Below are positions 33,070 through 42,816 of a stretch of DNA of 64,000 nt, one piece after another. Origin of the DNA: Coraliomargarita sp965656715 (lineage in GTDB: Bacteria > Verrucomicrobiota > Verrucomicrobiia > Opitutales > Coraliomargaritaceae); contig CBFHLR010000011.1 in NCBI GenBank assembly GCA_965656715.1, positions 1 to 64,000 on the forward strand, written 5' to 3'. Numbering within the stretch: the first letter of the stretch is position 1; every line of letters starts with the position of its first letter. The notes below the pieces were generated by a model that was not told the DNA's origin, did not search any database, and was given only the letters and a program-made list of their open reading frames with translations. The translations under genes and the position numbers were made by a program.

Positions 33070-33153
33070 TTTTACTACGAAAGACACGAAATGCGCGAAA
33101 CTAGCACCGCGTAGGATGGCTTTTCGCGACTTTCGCGCATTTTGTAGTAAAAA
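33070..33153. repeat. Inverted pair of nonamer arrays with GCTAGTTT border
   Basis: On the minus strand: (ACTACAAAA)(TGCGCGAAA)(GTCGCGAAA), a 16-nt spacer, GCTAG (GCTAGTTT at 33098-33105), then (TTTCGCGCA)(TTTCGTGTC)(TTTCGTAGT)AAAA. The outer ends are an inverted TTTTACTAC. It fills the space between the convergent MFS and GNAT genes and could also act as a terminator. Confidence 0.8.
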
Positions 33154-33159
33154 TACACG

Positions 33160-33684
33160 TCACCAGAGTGCTGGCTTTTGTAATGCTTCGACGCAGAGCA
33201 GTTTGCCGCTATTCGGGTCGCAGGAGTTTAGCTGTAGCACTTGCCAGCCGAAGGGGTGGCTGAGCGGGTAGGGTGGCTGGATCGACTTTGTGTCGGCTTC
33301 GCTGAATCCAAAGCGTCCGTAATACTTTGGATCGCCGTAGACGTAGATGTGGTGCACGCCTTGTTGCTCAAGTGTTGCTAGTCCGTGCTGCACTAAGTCT
33401 GAGCCGATGCCTTGTTTTTGATGCTCGGGATCAACCGCCAATGGAGCTAGAATCCAAGCCTTGTAGTTTGGGTCTTCTGGCAGGCTTAGTTTGCTGAAGG
33501 CGACATGTCCGCAGACTTTGGAGGTGCTCTCTGTAATAAAACTGACTACACGGGATGTGTGCGTATTGCTGAGTAGTTCTAGCGCAAGTTGGGCGACAGA
33601 ATCGCATTCCTCGACAGAAAAGGCCGCTCGGTAGAGTGTGTTGATCGGTATTTGATCGTTGGACTCTGCGGGGCGGATTTGCAT
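33160..33684 (-). CDS. GNAT-family N-acetyltransferase
   Basis: The 174-residue protein has the acetyl-CoA-binding block LAVDPEHQKQGIGSDLVQHG (Q/R-x-x-G-x-G/A) and the YGDPKYYGRFGF stretch typical of YhbS-like acetyltransferases. The acceptor substrate cannot be read from sequence. It lies 31 nt downstream of the VOC gene on the same strand, so the two may share a transcript. Confidence 0.88.
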   Translation of the reverse strand: MQIRPAESNDQIPINTLYRAAFSVEECDSVAQLALELLSNTHTSRVVSFITESTSKVCGHVAFSKLSLPEDPNYKAWILAPLAVDPEHQKQGIGSDLVQHGLATLEQQGVHHIYVYGDPKYYGRFGFSEADTKSIQPPYPLSHPFGWQVLQLNSCDPNSGKLLCVEALQKPALW

Positions 33685-33715
33685 GCTTGTGTGGTGCGCC
33701 GCGAGACGCGCTGCG

Positions 33716-34105
<390 letters not shown>

Positions 34106-34213
34106 AGTGTGTGTGGATAAATTGTAAGAATCGAGCTTGGTGTGAACCGCATCGGTTGGCAAGTGTTCCAGGGAGTTTCTTCGTGTTAGGTCGTAATAAA
34201 GAAGCTGAGCCGT

Positions 34214-34242
34214 TTGACAGTCATCAGTTCGCTTTATATATC
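34214..34242 (+). promoter_or_regulatory. Sigma-70-like promoter of the glutaminase-porin pair
   Basis: A perfect -35 box TTGACA (34214-34219) and, 17 nt on, TATATC (34237-34242) in an AT-rich stretch. It would place the transcript start about 35 nt before the glsA ATG. Confidence 0.6.
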
Positions 34243-34282
34243 TTAGTCACGTCTGCACTTATTGAATCTAACCTAACATATT

Positions 34283-35293
34283 ATGGCATTTCCTGCTCCT
34301 AAGATACTGATTGGCCTCGGTCTCCTCTCTTTTGTAACGACTCTCACTGCGAAAGCGGATGCAAGCGCTGAGGCCTTACAGCAACTGTTGAACGATGCGC
34401 ATGCACGTTTTGTGAATGTCGATGAGGGCAAGAACGCAGATTACATTAAAGCTTTGGCCGAGGTTCCCAGTGATTTGTTTGGGTTGGCGATTGTGACGGC
34501 GAATGGGGATGTGTTGACCGCGGGTGATGTCGATTACCCGTTTTCGATTCAGTCCTGTTCCAAGGTCTTTACCTTGTGCTTGGCGATGGAGCAGAGCGGT
34601 GACGATACAGTGGTTCAGAAAATCAATGTAGAGCCGACCGGTGAGGCCTTTAATTCGATCATTGCTTTGGAGCAGGGGGATGGACGTGCCGGAAACCCTT
34701 TGGTGAATGCGGGAGCGATCGCAACGGTGAGTATGCTGAAGGCCGAATCCGCTGAAGAACGTTGGAACCAGATTTTGAACTACTACAGCCTGTTTGCTGG
34801 CGAGGACTTGGAAGTCTTGCAGGACGTTTACATCTCCGAGTCGGAGGACAACTACCGCAATCGCGGGATCGCGCATATTCTATATAATTCCAAAAACCTC
34901 TACAGCGAGCCACTTGAAGCGACCGACGTTTATACCAAGCAGTGCTCCGTCGGTGTGACCGCCAAGCAGTTGGCAGTCATGGCATCCGTTTTGGCAAACG
35001 AGGGCGTGCATCCAATCACGAAGGAGCGCTGCATCGACGCGGAGTATGTGCCGCAGGTGCTGGCAGTGATGATGATGGCGGGGTTCTATGATGGTTCCGG
35101 AGTCTGGGCTGTGAATGCTGGTTTGCCTGCGAAGACAGGAGTCGGCGGTGGTATCTTTGCGGTCGTGCCAGGCGAAATGGCAATTGTTGGGTTCGCTCCA
35201 CCGCTGGACGACTTCGGCAATAGCGTGCGTGCCCAGCGTGCGATACAGTATATTTCCGAAGAACTCGGGCTGAATGTTTTCAATGCAAACTAA
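34283..35293 (+). CDS. glsA: Exported glutaminase
   Basis: The 336-residue serine-dependent glutaminase converts glutamine to glutamate and ammonia. The catalytic Ser91-x-x-Lys94 lies in SIQSCSKVFTL, with GRAGNPLVNAGAI, CSVGVTAKQLAVMA and the C-terminal GLPAKTGVGGGIFAVVPG all present. Unusually it starts with a signal-peptide-like segment (hydrophobic core ILIGLGLLSFVTTLT, cleavage near AKADA), so it is probably periplasmic. A porin gene follows 20 nt downstream. A sigma-70-like promoter is at 34214. Confidence 0.9.
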   Translation: MAFPAPKILIGLGLLSFVTTLTAKADASAEALQQLLNDAHARFVNVDEGKNADYIKALAEVPSDLFGLAIVTANGDVLTAGDVDYPFSIQSCSKVFTLCLAMEQSGDDTVVQKINVEPTGEAFNSIIALEQGDGRAGNPLVNAGAIATVSMLKAESAEERWNQILNYYSLFAGEDLEVLQDVYISESEDNYRNRGIAHILYNSKNLYSEPLEATDVYTKQCSVGVTAKQLAVMASVLANEGVHPITKERCIDAEYVPQVLAVMMMAGFYDGSGVWAVNAGLPAKTGVGGGIFAVVPGEMAIVGFAPPLDDFGNSVRAQRAIQYISEELGLNVFNAN

Positions 35294-35313
35294 CTGACCC
35301 AACAACCTGCCCC

Positions 35314-36831
35314 ATGAACCGAACGATCTCGTCTCATTGTCGTCCATTCAGTCTCATTTTAATCGCCGTCAGCTTTGCCTGGTGTCCGCTGCATTCCGAA
35401 GAACCGGTGTTGGATACGGAGGCACAGCTTGAGCAGCTCAAAGCCAACATGCAGGCGATGCAGCAAATGATGGAGACGATGCAGTCACAGATTACGCAGC
35501 TCGAGGCGGAGCGGGATCGCCAAGAGACAGAGCTCGCGGAGCTGAAACAGCAGCGTGTGACCAGTAGTCGTAGTTCCATTGAGGAAAACTCGGAATCGTA
35601 TCAGGCCTTGAGCCGTATTGCCGAAGGCGAGTTGCCGGACAAGCAGAGTCAGGTGGCTTACCGTGGTAGTTTTAAAGATACGCAGGTCGCGGCCAGCCGT
35701 CCGGTTGATTACACGCTCGATCCTGAATATCGAGGCTTTATCCCAGTGCCCAACACTCCGGTGCTGATGAAATTTAACTTCAAGCCGCGTGTGGATGCTT
35801 CAGTGGATTCGGGCAATACGGGCACACCGGAGCGATTTATTCCTGCGCGCTTCCCCTTGAAGGATAGTCCCGAGTATAGCGACTCCGTGCACTCGCATAT
35901 TACTGCAAATGGCACACAGATCCAAGTCGATGTGCGTGCTCCAAGTGTGCCGGGTGAGTTTCGTTTATTCTACCAGAACGATTTCTACGATGAGCAGGAT
36001 GCAAATATGAAGCCGCGCATTCAGCATCTGTATGGGCAATACCACGGCTTTACCTTTGGTTATACTTATAGTGTTTGGGAAGACCCGGATGTATGGCCGG
36101 ATACGGTTGATTACGAGGGCCCAAACTCGGTGATCTTTGCGCGCCGTCCAGTGGTGCAGTATACGCATACCTTGAGTGACCAATGGCATGCGACGGTTGG
36201 CGTGGAACAGGCGGACTTTTATGTCGATGAGTCGTCTCAACCTGGTTCGGACGATTCGGGTGATGAGTGGACGAGAATGCCGGATATAGGGCTGAATCTA
36301 CGTTGGGAAAGTCTTGATCGAGGGCATATCCAAGCGAGCACAATGTTGCGCGAAATCGCTGTGCGAGATGCGGTGGGTGATGAGCATGAGGACTTTGGTT
36401 GGGGCGTGAATTTGGCTGCGAATTTGAATGTGACCGATTCGGATAGCGTGCAATTCCTCGGTGTCTATGGAGAGGGTGTCGGCGGTATGGGCAACGATAC
36501 CAGCTTCATCGATAGTGACGGAGCCTTTGACTTAAATGGTAACTTCGAAGCCTTGCCGTATTGGAGTGTGATGTTTGGTTGGACTCACCGTTGGAATGAA
36601 AGCTTCCGCTCAACTTTTACTTATGGTCATGTTGAGTTGGATCCGACGGATGCTCAGGCAGGAACCTTCTACGAGTCGAGCGACTACGCCAGTGGTAACC
36701 TTATTTGGCAGATTACCCCTCGTTGGGGTGCTGGAGCCGAGCTGCTGTATGGTCAGTTAGAAGCTCAGAATGGGGAGTCTTCCGACGATCTGTATCGCCT
36801 GCAATTCGGTATGTTCTACTCGATTTTCTAG
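35314..36831 (+). CDS. DcaP-like trimeric outer-membrane porin
   Basis: The 505-residue protein has a signal peptide, a Gln/Glu-rich N-terminal coiled coil (about residues 30-80, EAQLEQLKANMQAMQQMMET) and a long beta-barrel region ending in an aromatic residue (FGMFYSIF), as outer-membrane proteins do. GFIPVPNTPVLMKFNFKPRV and FYDEQDANMKPRIQHLYGQ match the DcaP family of dicarboxylate-type porins. It is cotranscribed with the periplasmic glutaminase, which suggests uptake of amides or amino acids. A REP-like pair follows. Confidence 0.85.
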   Translation: MNRTISSHCRPFSLILIAVSFAWCPLHSEEPVLDTEAQLEQLKANMQAMQQMMETMQSQITQLEAERDRQETELAELKQQRVTSSRSSIEENSESYQALSRIAEGELPDKQSQVAYRGSFKDTQVAASRPVDYTLDPEYRGFIPVPNTPVLMKFNFKPRVDASVDSGNTGTPERFIPARFPLKDSPEYSDSVHSHITANGTQIQVDVRAPSVPGEFRLFYQNDFYDEQDANMKPRIQHLYGQYHGFTFGYTYSVWEDPDVWPDTVDYEGPNSVIFARRPVVQYTHTLSDQWHATVGVEQADFYVDESSQPGSDDSGDEWTRMPDIGLNLRWESLDRGHIQASTMLREIAVRDAVGDEHEDFGWGVNLAANLNVTDSDSVQFLGVYGEGVGGMGNDTSFIDSDGAFDLNGNFEALPYWSVMFGWTHRWNESFRSTFTYGHVELDPTDAQAGTFYESSDYASGNLIWQITPRWGAGAELLYGQLEAQNGESSDDLYRLQFGMFYSIF

Positions 36832-36855
36832 CCTGTGCTTTTGAACGTTTGTGAC

Positions 36856-36948
36856 GTGGCGTGCTGCTGTAGCAAACGCTCCCAGCGTTGAGAGCTTTTC
36901 GTGAGATGTCTTCTGATTCGCAAAGCGTTTGCTAAAGCGGCACGCTAC
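36856..36948. repeat. REP/BIME-like inverted pair (family 1, copy B)
   Basis: Left arm GTGGCGTGCTGCTGTAGCAA; right arm, on the minus strand, GTAGCGTGCCGCTTTAGCAA. Each arm continues into AACGCT and can fold as AGCGT...ACGCT. It lies between the convergent porin and helicase genes and matches the element at 10796. Confidence 0.88.
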
Positions 36949-36965
36949 AAAGTTTGCGTTGATCC

Positions 36966-39407
36966 TTATCGTCGCTGCTCGCGTGTGAGTGGTGGCAGGT
37001 TTTCGAAAGGATAACTGATGTGTTGTTGGGCGAGTGAGTCGTGACAGGCAGCTTTGAGTTGCATCCAGCGGTCCCAATCGTAGTCGGGTGCAGTCGCGAT
37101 GTGGGCGCGGATACTACGCCACTCGACACGGGCACGTTCGATGTCACCATAGCTGAGCTCGTCGTCGAGATAGCTGTCGAGACGGCTGCTTTTGGTTTCG
37201 AGATTGTAGAGCACTTCGCTGGCACCTTCGCCGTAGTCTTCGGGCAGTCCACGACGCAGGTAGCCGGGGACGCTCTTCAATCCGTAGGCATTTTGACACA
37301 GTGCAGTCAAGGGGCGGCCTGCCAACGCGAGAGCGTTGAAGCGGTGACCCGCGCGAATGTTGGCCAAGTCATAGAGGAGTTCTTCGATTGGATACGTTGC
37401 GTCCTCAAGGGCTGCTGCGACGGCGAGTCCTTCGCCATGATTGAAGAACGAGAAGAGAATGCCGCGCTGGGTGGGCTTGGCTTCGGTATCGATCAAGCCG
37501 AGTGCTGCCCAGTGTTCAGCGACGCTTCGCGGTTGGTTGATCTGTGTCCGCTTGGCTTGTTCCGGTAGTTCGGAGCCCACAATCAGGCGTTTCCTTAGCT
37601 TAGGATTGAGTAGGCCTTTGCCTTCTAGGTCTTTGAAGGCATGAATTTCAGCCTCATCATAATCGAGCCGTGCGATGAGGGTGTCGCCGCGCTCAGTGAG
37701 TTCGACGCAGCGTCCACCTCGCGTGAGCTCGGGTAGGTTAGGCAGGAGCTGTTTTTCAATGCGTTCAAGCGTCCATAATTTCGGAATGTTGGGCTTGCGG
37801 CCTTCGTTGCGTTGTTGCTCGCGCAAGGCTTTGCGCAGCCACGCGCTCAGCTGAAGGCGATCCTCATCACTCTCTTTTGGGAAGGTGGCGAGTGGAGCGT
37901 TGATCCCGTAGCGACGATCTTTGCCGTTGCCGAATTTGCAGATGGTGCCGATGCGAATGCTGGCAACCAGCTTTGGACTACTTAGGCCGGGGCGCCATGT
38001 GTCGCCATCCAGATACCAGGTGTCTTTGAGTTTGAATAGGAGTGGTGCGCGGCGACGCTCCCAGATGCCAGCGCTATTTTGAAACTCGATGACCTCGCCG
38101 CCCGAGAGTTGTTGTTCGGAGAGCCCGGTTTGCTCATCCTGTGGTTGGCTTTTACGCTGGTTGAGGAAGTCGTCGAGTCCGAGACGAATGCGGTCGCGGG
38201 TAAACAGGTTGGCGGTGAGTTGCCGAGTGGCTTCCAGTGGGCTTTCATCGCGTTCGACTGCCGTTTGAATCACAGTGAGCAGAGAGGGCCAATCGACGAC
38301 GTTGCCACGTTGCAACTGGACGGGCTTGGCTTCGGCAAGACGTGGTTTGTCTTCTAGATAGAGCACGCTGCCCCGTTCATCCATGCCGCGGCGGCCGGCA
38401 CGGCCAAACATTTGCAGGAGTTCGTCGGGGCGCAGTTGGCGATGCCCATCAGCGATGCGATACTCGCGATCCATCACAAGCACTGAGCGCATGGAGAAGT
38501 TGATGCCCGCAGCCAGTCCGGTGGTGGCTACAATGACTTTCAGCTGGTTGTGCTTGGCGAGTGGTTCGACGAGTCCTGCGCGTTGCGCATAGCTCATCCC
38601 GCTGTGGTGGAAGGCGATGCGGTTTTTGAGGCAACGAAGCAGCTCTGGGCCTGCGACGGCTTGTTGCTCCGGGCTCAGCACAATCGGGTTGGGCTCGGGT
38701 AGGGCGCTGGCGAGCGTGCGGGCGAGGGCTTCGGCAGCCTTGCGGCGAGGCGCAAAAATTAGGATGGGGCCGAGCTCGGCGGCTAGGGCACGAGCGACGT
38801 AACGGGGCCAGCGTCCACGGATGGTTTTCGGCACACGCTCAGGCAGGGCATCGAGGTGTGCTTCGTCCAAGGGAACAGGGCGCTCGTCATGCCGCACGGT
38901 GACGACCTTGCGGCCGCAGCGCTGCAGCCACTTTTCGACGGACTGAGGATTGCCGACACTACCGCTGAGGAGCAGTAGTTGGGTGTCGGGCGGCGCGGTT
39001 GCGAGTGCTAGTTCATAGGTAACGCCGCGGGCACGATCAGCCAGCATTTGATATTCGTCGATGACGAGGATGCGTGGACCACGTCCGGTCATGAGGGCGC
39101 GTTTCTGGGTTTCGAGGGTCGCGACGATGATTGGGGCGTCGGTGTTGTAACTGACATCACCGGTTTCGATGCCGACATTCCAGCCTTTGGCCTGCCATTC
39201 GAGGAGTTTGTCGTTGGCCAGTGCGCGGGTGGGGACGGTGTAGACCGCGCGACCGGGAAAGTCGTGTTCGACCAGGAGTTCAAATACAAAGGTCTTACCC
39301 GCTCCGGTTGGCGCGTGGACAATCACATCGTGCCCTGCGCGTAGCAAATTGACTGCCTTCTGTTGCCAGAGGTCTGGAACGATTAAGACTGTCGAAAGAT
39401 CATCCAC
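36966..39407 (-). CDS. Ski2-like superfamily 2 helicase
   Basis: The 813-residue protein has helicase motifs I APTGAGKT (32-39), Ia TVPTRALANDK, II DEYQ (117-120), III LLLSGSVGNP, a helicase-C domain with VIVATTGLAAGINF, and VI MFGRAGRRGMDERG. The motif order resembles Hel308/Ski2-type enzymes, but motif II is DEYQ in place of DExH. The C-terminal ~400 residues are not recognised. Likely an ATP-driven nucleic acid translocase for repair or RNA metabolism. The start is GTG at 39407, divergent from the DUF2721 gene. Confidence 0.85.
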   Translation of the reverse strand: MDDLSTVLIVPDLWQQKAVNLLRAGHDVIVHAPTGAGKTFVFELLVEHDFPGRAVYTVPTRALANDKLLEWQAKGWNVGIETGDVSYNTDAPIIVATLETQKRALMTGRGPRILVIDEYQMLADRARGVTYELALATAPPDTQLLLLSGSVGNPQSVEKWLQRCGRKVVTVRHDERPVPLDEAHLDALPERVPKTIRGRWPRYVARALAAELGPILIFAPRRKAAEALARTLASALPEPNPIVLSPEQQAVAGPELLRCLKNRIAFHHSGMSYAQRAGLVEPLAKHNQLKVIVATTGLAAGINFSMRSVLVMDREYRIADGHRQLRPDELLQMFGRAGRRGMDERGSVLYLEDKPRLAEAKPVQLQRGNVVDWPSLLTVIQTAVERDESPLEATRQLTANLFTRDRIRLGLDDFLNQRKSQPQDEQTGLSEQQLSGGEVIEFQNSAGIWERRRAPLLFKLKDTWYLDGDTWRPGLSSPKLVASIRIGTICKFGNGKDRRYGINAPLATFPKESDEDRLQLSAWLRKALREQQRNEGRKPNIPKLWTLERIEKQLLPNLPELTRGGRCVELTERGDTLIARLDYDEAEIHAFKDLEGKGLLNPKLRKRLIVGSELPEQAKRTQINQPRSVAEHWAALGLIDTEAKPTQRGILFSFFNHGEGLAVAAALEDATYPIEELLYDLANIRAGHRFNALALAGRPLTALCQNAYGLKSVPGYLRRGLPEDYGEGASEVLYNLETKSSRLDSYLDDELSYGDIERARVEWRSIRAHIATAPDYDWDRWMQLKAACHDSLAQQHISYPFENLPPLTREQRR

Positions 39408-39499
39408 GAAGCTTCCAATGTGAGTGTATCTGCTGAGATGAAAAGCCGTAATGCGTGAAAACTGCTAGCATGCATCCTTATTTGTGGCATACTGTGCTT

Positions 39500-39895
39500 A
39501 TGGAAATCTCTCTGACGACTCCAGCTATCCTGTTTCCTGCGGTAAGCCTACTCATGCTGGCATATACGAATCGCTTTTTGGCGATCGCGAGTATTATCCG
39601 CACGCTCTATGCTCGCTACAAGGCAGAGGGGCAAAGTCAGGTCGTGGGGCGCCAGATTGATAATTTACGTAGCCGTCTCGGCTTAATCCGCAAGATGCAG
39701 ACCTATGGTATTTTAAGTCTCATCGCCTGTATAAGTTCAGTGGTGACACTGTTCTTTGAGCTACGAGCTGCCGGAGGATTTTTATTTGGGCTGAGTTTGC
39801 TGCTAATGGTGGTCTCGTTGCTGTATTGCTTGCGTGAGATTCAGCTCTCAGGGCGTGCGCTAGAGATTGAACTGGAAGACATGGAGTGTAACTAA
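39500..39895 (+). CDS. DUF2721-family membrane protein
   Basis: The 131-residue protein has an N-terminal helix with LAYTNRFLAIASIIRTLYARY, a polar loop, then two hydrophobic helices (about 68-87 and 93-112) and an acidic end. This matches the DUF2721 family of unknown function. The ATG at 39500 (MEISLTTPAILFPAVS) is preferred over upstream in-frame starts. It is followed after 8 nt by fruK, so the two are likely cotranscribed. Confidence 0.8.
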   Translation: MEISLTTPAILFPAVSLLMLAYTNRFLAIASIIRTLYARYKAEGQSQVVGRQIDNLRSRLGLIRKMQTYGILSLIACISSVVTLFFELRAAGGFLFGLSLLLMVVSLLYCLREIQLSGRALEIELEDMECN

Positions 39896-39903
39896 GGAAG
39901 GCA

Positions 39904-40848
39904 ATGATGCAGCAAACATCCAGAGTGGTGACCGTGACTTTGAATCCGGCGATTGATCAATCGGTGATGGTCGATGCCTTGCAGCCGGGGACCGTTCATC
40001 GGGTGCGGGAAAGCCGCCGTCAGGCTGGAGGCAAGGGTGTCAATGTGGCGACGATGTTGTCCTTAGGAGGCTTGCCGTCGACCGTCAGTGGATTTCTCGG
40101 TGCCGAGAATGCGCAGATTTTTGAGCAACATTTTGAAGCACATCAGCTGTCGGATGCCTTTGTGCGCGTTGACGGTGAAACCCGTGTGGGCATCAAGATT
40201 TTGGATGCAAAGTCGGGCACCACGGACCTGAATTTTCCAGGCGTCCAGGTGAGTGCTCTGGACTTGTCTGTGTTACAGACTCGCTTGCTCGGATTGTGTG
40301 GCTTGGGCGTATGGTTTGTGTTCGGTGGCAGTTTACCGCAGGGCTTGTCAGTCGACGAGTTTACGAGCCTGTTGAAAACCTTGAAGGATGCGGGTGCAAA
40401 GCTGGCAGTGGATAGCAGCGGGCCTGCGTTGACAGCTGCGATCGAGCTCGGCGTGGATTTGATTAAGCCGAACGAGCATGAATTGGCGGAGGCGTTGGAG
40501 CTCCGGAATACGAAACCGGAAACGGTGATGGCTGCGGTCGGCACATTGCTCGATCAGGGCATCGAGACAGTTGTCCTCTCGATGGGCAAAGAGGGTGCGC
40601 TGTTTGCTTCCAAGTCGGATAAGCTACTCGCGAAGGCTCCCAGCCTAGAAGTCGTCAGCACGGTTGGCGCCGGAGATTCTCTATTGGCTGGGTATCTGGC
40701 TGGCGTGCTGGGCGGACTGGACTTTGAGGGCTGTGCACGCTCTGCGACGGCTTATGCCTGGAGCCGCTTAATCAGTCTCGATCTGGATCTGCCTGAAGGA
40801 GCGGCGATGGCAGAGCGCATGCAAGCGGTTGAGATTCAGACGTTGTAG
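39904..40848 (+). CDS. fruK: 1-phosphofructokinase (PfkB family)
   Basis: The 314-residue sugar kinase has the PfkB N-terminal signature VTLNPAIDQSV and GGKGVNVATMLSLGG, and the C-terminal catalytic VGAGDSLLAGYLAG (Asp base). The closest pattern is FruK, which makes fructose 1,6-bisphosphate from fructose 1-phosphate; tagatose-6-phosphate kinase is an alternative in the same family. No fructose PTS gene is adjacent, which leaves the source of fructose 1-phosphate open. Confidence 0.87.
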   Translation: MMQQTSRVVTVTLNPAIDQSVMVDALQPGTVHRVRESRRQAGGKGVNVATMLSLGGLPSTVSGFLGAENAQIFEQHFEAHQLSDAFVRVDGETRVGIKILDAKSGTTDLNFPGVQVSALDLSVLQTRLLGLCGLGVWFVFGGSLPQGLSVDEFTSLLKTLKDAGAKLAVDSSGPALTAAIELGVDLIKPNEHELAEALELRNTKPETVMAAVGTLLDQGIETVVLSMGKEGALFASKSDKLLAKAPSLEVVSTVGAGDSLLAGYLAGVLGGLDFEGCARSATAYAWSRLISLDLDLPEGAAMAERMQAVEIQTL

Positions 40849-40860
40849 CTCGTTGAACCC

Positions 40861-42687
40861 TTAGTATGGGAAGATCAGTGGAGTGACTAGCAAGGTCACC
40901 AGCCAAGTGATCACCAGTAGCGGCACACCGGCTTTAACGAAGTCGAAGAATTTGTATTCGCCCGGATCCATGACCAGTGTGACCACTGGAGTGGAGACTG
41001 GCGTGCTGTAAGCCGCCGATGCTGCGATCATCACCGCGATCGCGTAAGGGTAGGGCGATACATCCTGGAACTGCGCGGCGGCGATAGCGATCGGTGCCAA
41101 GAGCACGGCTGTTGCCGTATTGGAGAGGACCATGCCGATGATTGCCGTCATAAAGAAGAGGGCAGTGAACATTAAGCTATAGGGCGCTTGGCCAAGTGCA
41201 TCCATCAGATTGCTGATGATGAGGTCCGTGCCGCCGGTTCGGTCTAAGGCATCGGCCATCGGAAGAAGTCCGGCAATCAGCACGATACTGTTCCAGTGAA
41301 TGGAACGGTAGGCATCTTCCATCGTCATACAGCGTGTGAAAACCGCAGCCAGTGCGGCGCAAAGCACGATGATGATCAACGGCATGAGTTCCAACACGCT
41401 GGCCGCAACGAGCATCGTGAGAATGCCAACTGCAATGGGTGCTTTCTTGTAGGCAGGGGAGCGTTCTTCTTTGTCGCTGGGCTCTTCGAGCACGATGAAG
41501 TCGTGGTGGAGTTTCGCGAGTTGATTGATGCGGTCCCAGTTGCCGACAACAAAGAGGCTATCGGAGGCTTTTAGCTTTGCCTCGCTAAAGTTGGCCAAGG
41601 GCTCTTGCCCTCTACGAATTCCGAGAATCTGCAGGCCATACTCAGATTGGAATTCGGTTTCAGCAATCGTTTTATTAATGAGCTTGGATTCCGGGTGAAT
41701 TAACACGGCACTGCCACCGCGCTCCCAGCTGAGTTGTTGGCGTTGATTCGCTGTGAGTTCATGTCGGGTGATTCCTGCCATCTCGACCAGCGCATCGTGC
41801 GCTTCCTGGCGTCCGATGATGTTGATGATGTCACCAGCACGTAGCGTGAAAGAACTATCTGCGGAGAAGACTGACAGTTCGTTTTTCTTGCGCTCGCGCA
41901 AGATTCCCAGCACGCGCACACCGTGCTGACTTGGGAGGTGTGCATCCGCAATGGTAACACCAGCATAGCTGAACTCGTCTTCAATTTGGTAGGTGAGCAC
42001 CTTATCATCCACATTGTAGGCGCGAAACAATTCGACCGTAGATCGTTTGGTGCTGGTATTGCTTGCTTTAGACTGAATGTCGGGAAGCCATTTGCGTGCG
42101 ACCAGTGCAAAGTATAGGACCGCAGCCACAAGGATCGCTAGTCCCAGCGGAGTGAAACTGAAGAAGTTGAAGCCATCGTAGCCCTCCTGCTGGAGTTCAC
42201 CGTGCACCACGAGGTTGGTGGGGGTCGCTATCAAGGTGAGCATGCCACTGATCAATGCGGCATAGGACATTGGGATCAGAAGCTTCGATTTGCTGATGCC
42301 TGTTTCGTGGGCGATGCGCACGATGATCGGGATGAAGATGGCAACAATCGCGGTCGAGCTCATCACGCCACCGAGAAAGCTGGCTGCCAGCATCAGGACG
42401 ACCATTAGGCGTGTTTCGCTTTCCCCGCCTTTCCGTGTGATGAGGTCGCCGACTTTGCGAGCAATGCCCGTTCGGTCGAGCATCTCGCCGATTACTAGTA
42501 GGGCCGCAACCAAGATGACGACGCTGTTCCCGAAACCAGCGAGCGCTTCGTTGACTGTCAGAATACCGCTTAGGCTCAGTGAGATGACTACGAGCAGAGC
42601 AATGATGTCGAAGCGAACACGGTTGCTGGCCATTGCAACTGCAATGACCCCAAGCAGTCCGAATACGAAGAGCATATCAGAGTTCAT
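40861..42687 (-). CDS. SLC13/DASS-type transporter with RCK_C domains
   Basis: The 608-residue inner-membrane protein has about eleven hydrophobic segments split by a central soluble insert (about residues 205-400) with two TrkA-C/RCK_C-like domains (SAGVTIADAHLPSQHGVRVLG; LINKTIAETEFQSEYGLQIL). The motif SNTATAVLLAPIAIA in the second half is the DASS Ser-Asn-Thr signature. Members carry anions such as sulfate or di/tricarboxylates; the substrate is not readable. It stands alone; the AsmA-like gene upstream ends with its own terminator. Confidence 0.88.
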   Translation of the reverse strand: MNSDMLFVFGLLGVIAVAMASNRVRFDIIALLVVISLSLSGILTVNEALAGFGNSVVILVAALLVIGEMLDRTGIARKVGDLITRKGGESETRLMVVLMLAASFLGGVMSSTAIVAIFIPIIVRIAHETGISKSKLLIPMSYAALISGMLTLIATPTNLVVHGELQQEGYDGFNFFSFTPLGLAILVAAVLYFALVARKWLPDIQSKASNTSTKRSTVELFRAYNVDDKVLTYQIEDEFSYAGVTIADAHLPSQHGVRVLGILRERKKNELSVFSADSSFTLRAGDIINIIGRQEAHDALVEMAGITRHELTANQRQQLSWERGGSAVLIHPESKLINKTIAETEFQSEYGLQILGIRRGQEPLANFSEAKLKASDSLFVVGNWDRINQLAKLHHDFIVLEEPSDKEERSPAYKKAPIAVGILTMLVAASVLELMPLIIIVLCAALAAVFTRCMTMEDAYRSIHWNSIVLIAGLLPMADALDRTGGTDLIISNLMDALGQAPYSLMFTALFFMTAIIGMVLSNTATAVLLAPIAIAAAQFQDVSPYPYAIAVMIAASAAYSTPVSTPVVTLVMDPGEYKFFDFVKAGVPLLVITWLVTLLVTPLIFPY

Positions 42688-42759
42688 CTATGGATAGGTG
42701 TTTAGAGGCTCAAGGGCGATGGGGCGATGCTTTTGTCGTGGCAGGATTGAAATGTTGCA

Positions 42760-42793
42760 CAAAAACAAACGGGCCACACGCATGTGACCCGTT
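42760..42793 (-). terminator. Terminator of the AsmA-like gene
   Basis: ACGGGCCACA (42769-42778) pairs with TGTGACCCGT (42783-42792), one G-U, loop CGCA. The A-rich left side is the U tract of the minus-strand transcript. Confidence 0.88.
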
Positions 42794-42816
42794 GTGACTA
42801 AAACTGAGTCTACAGC

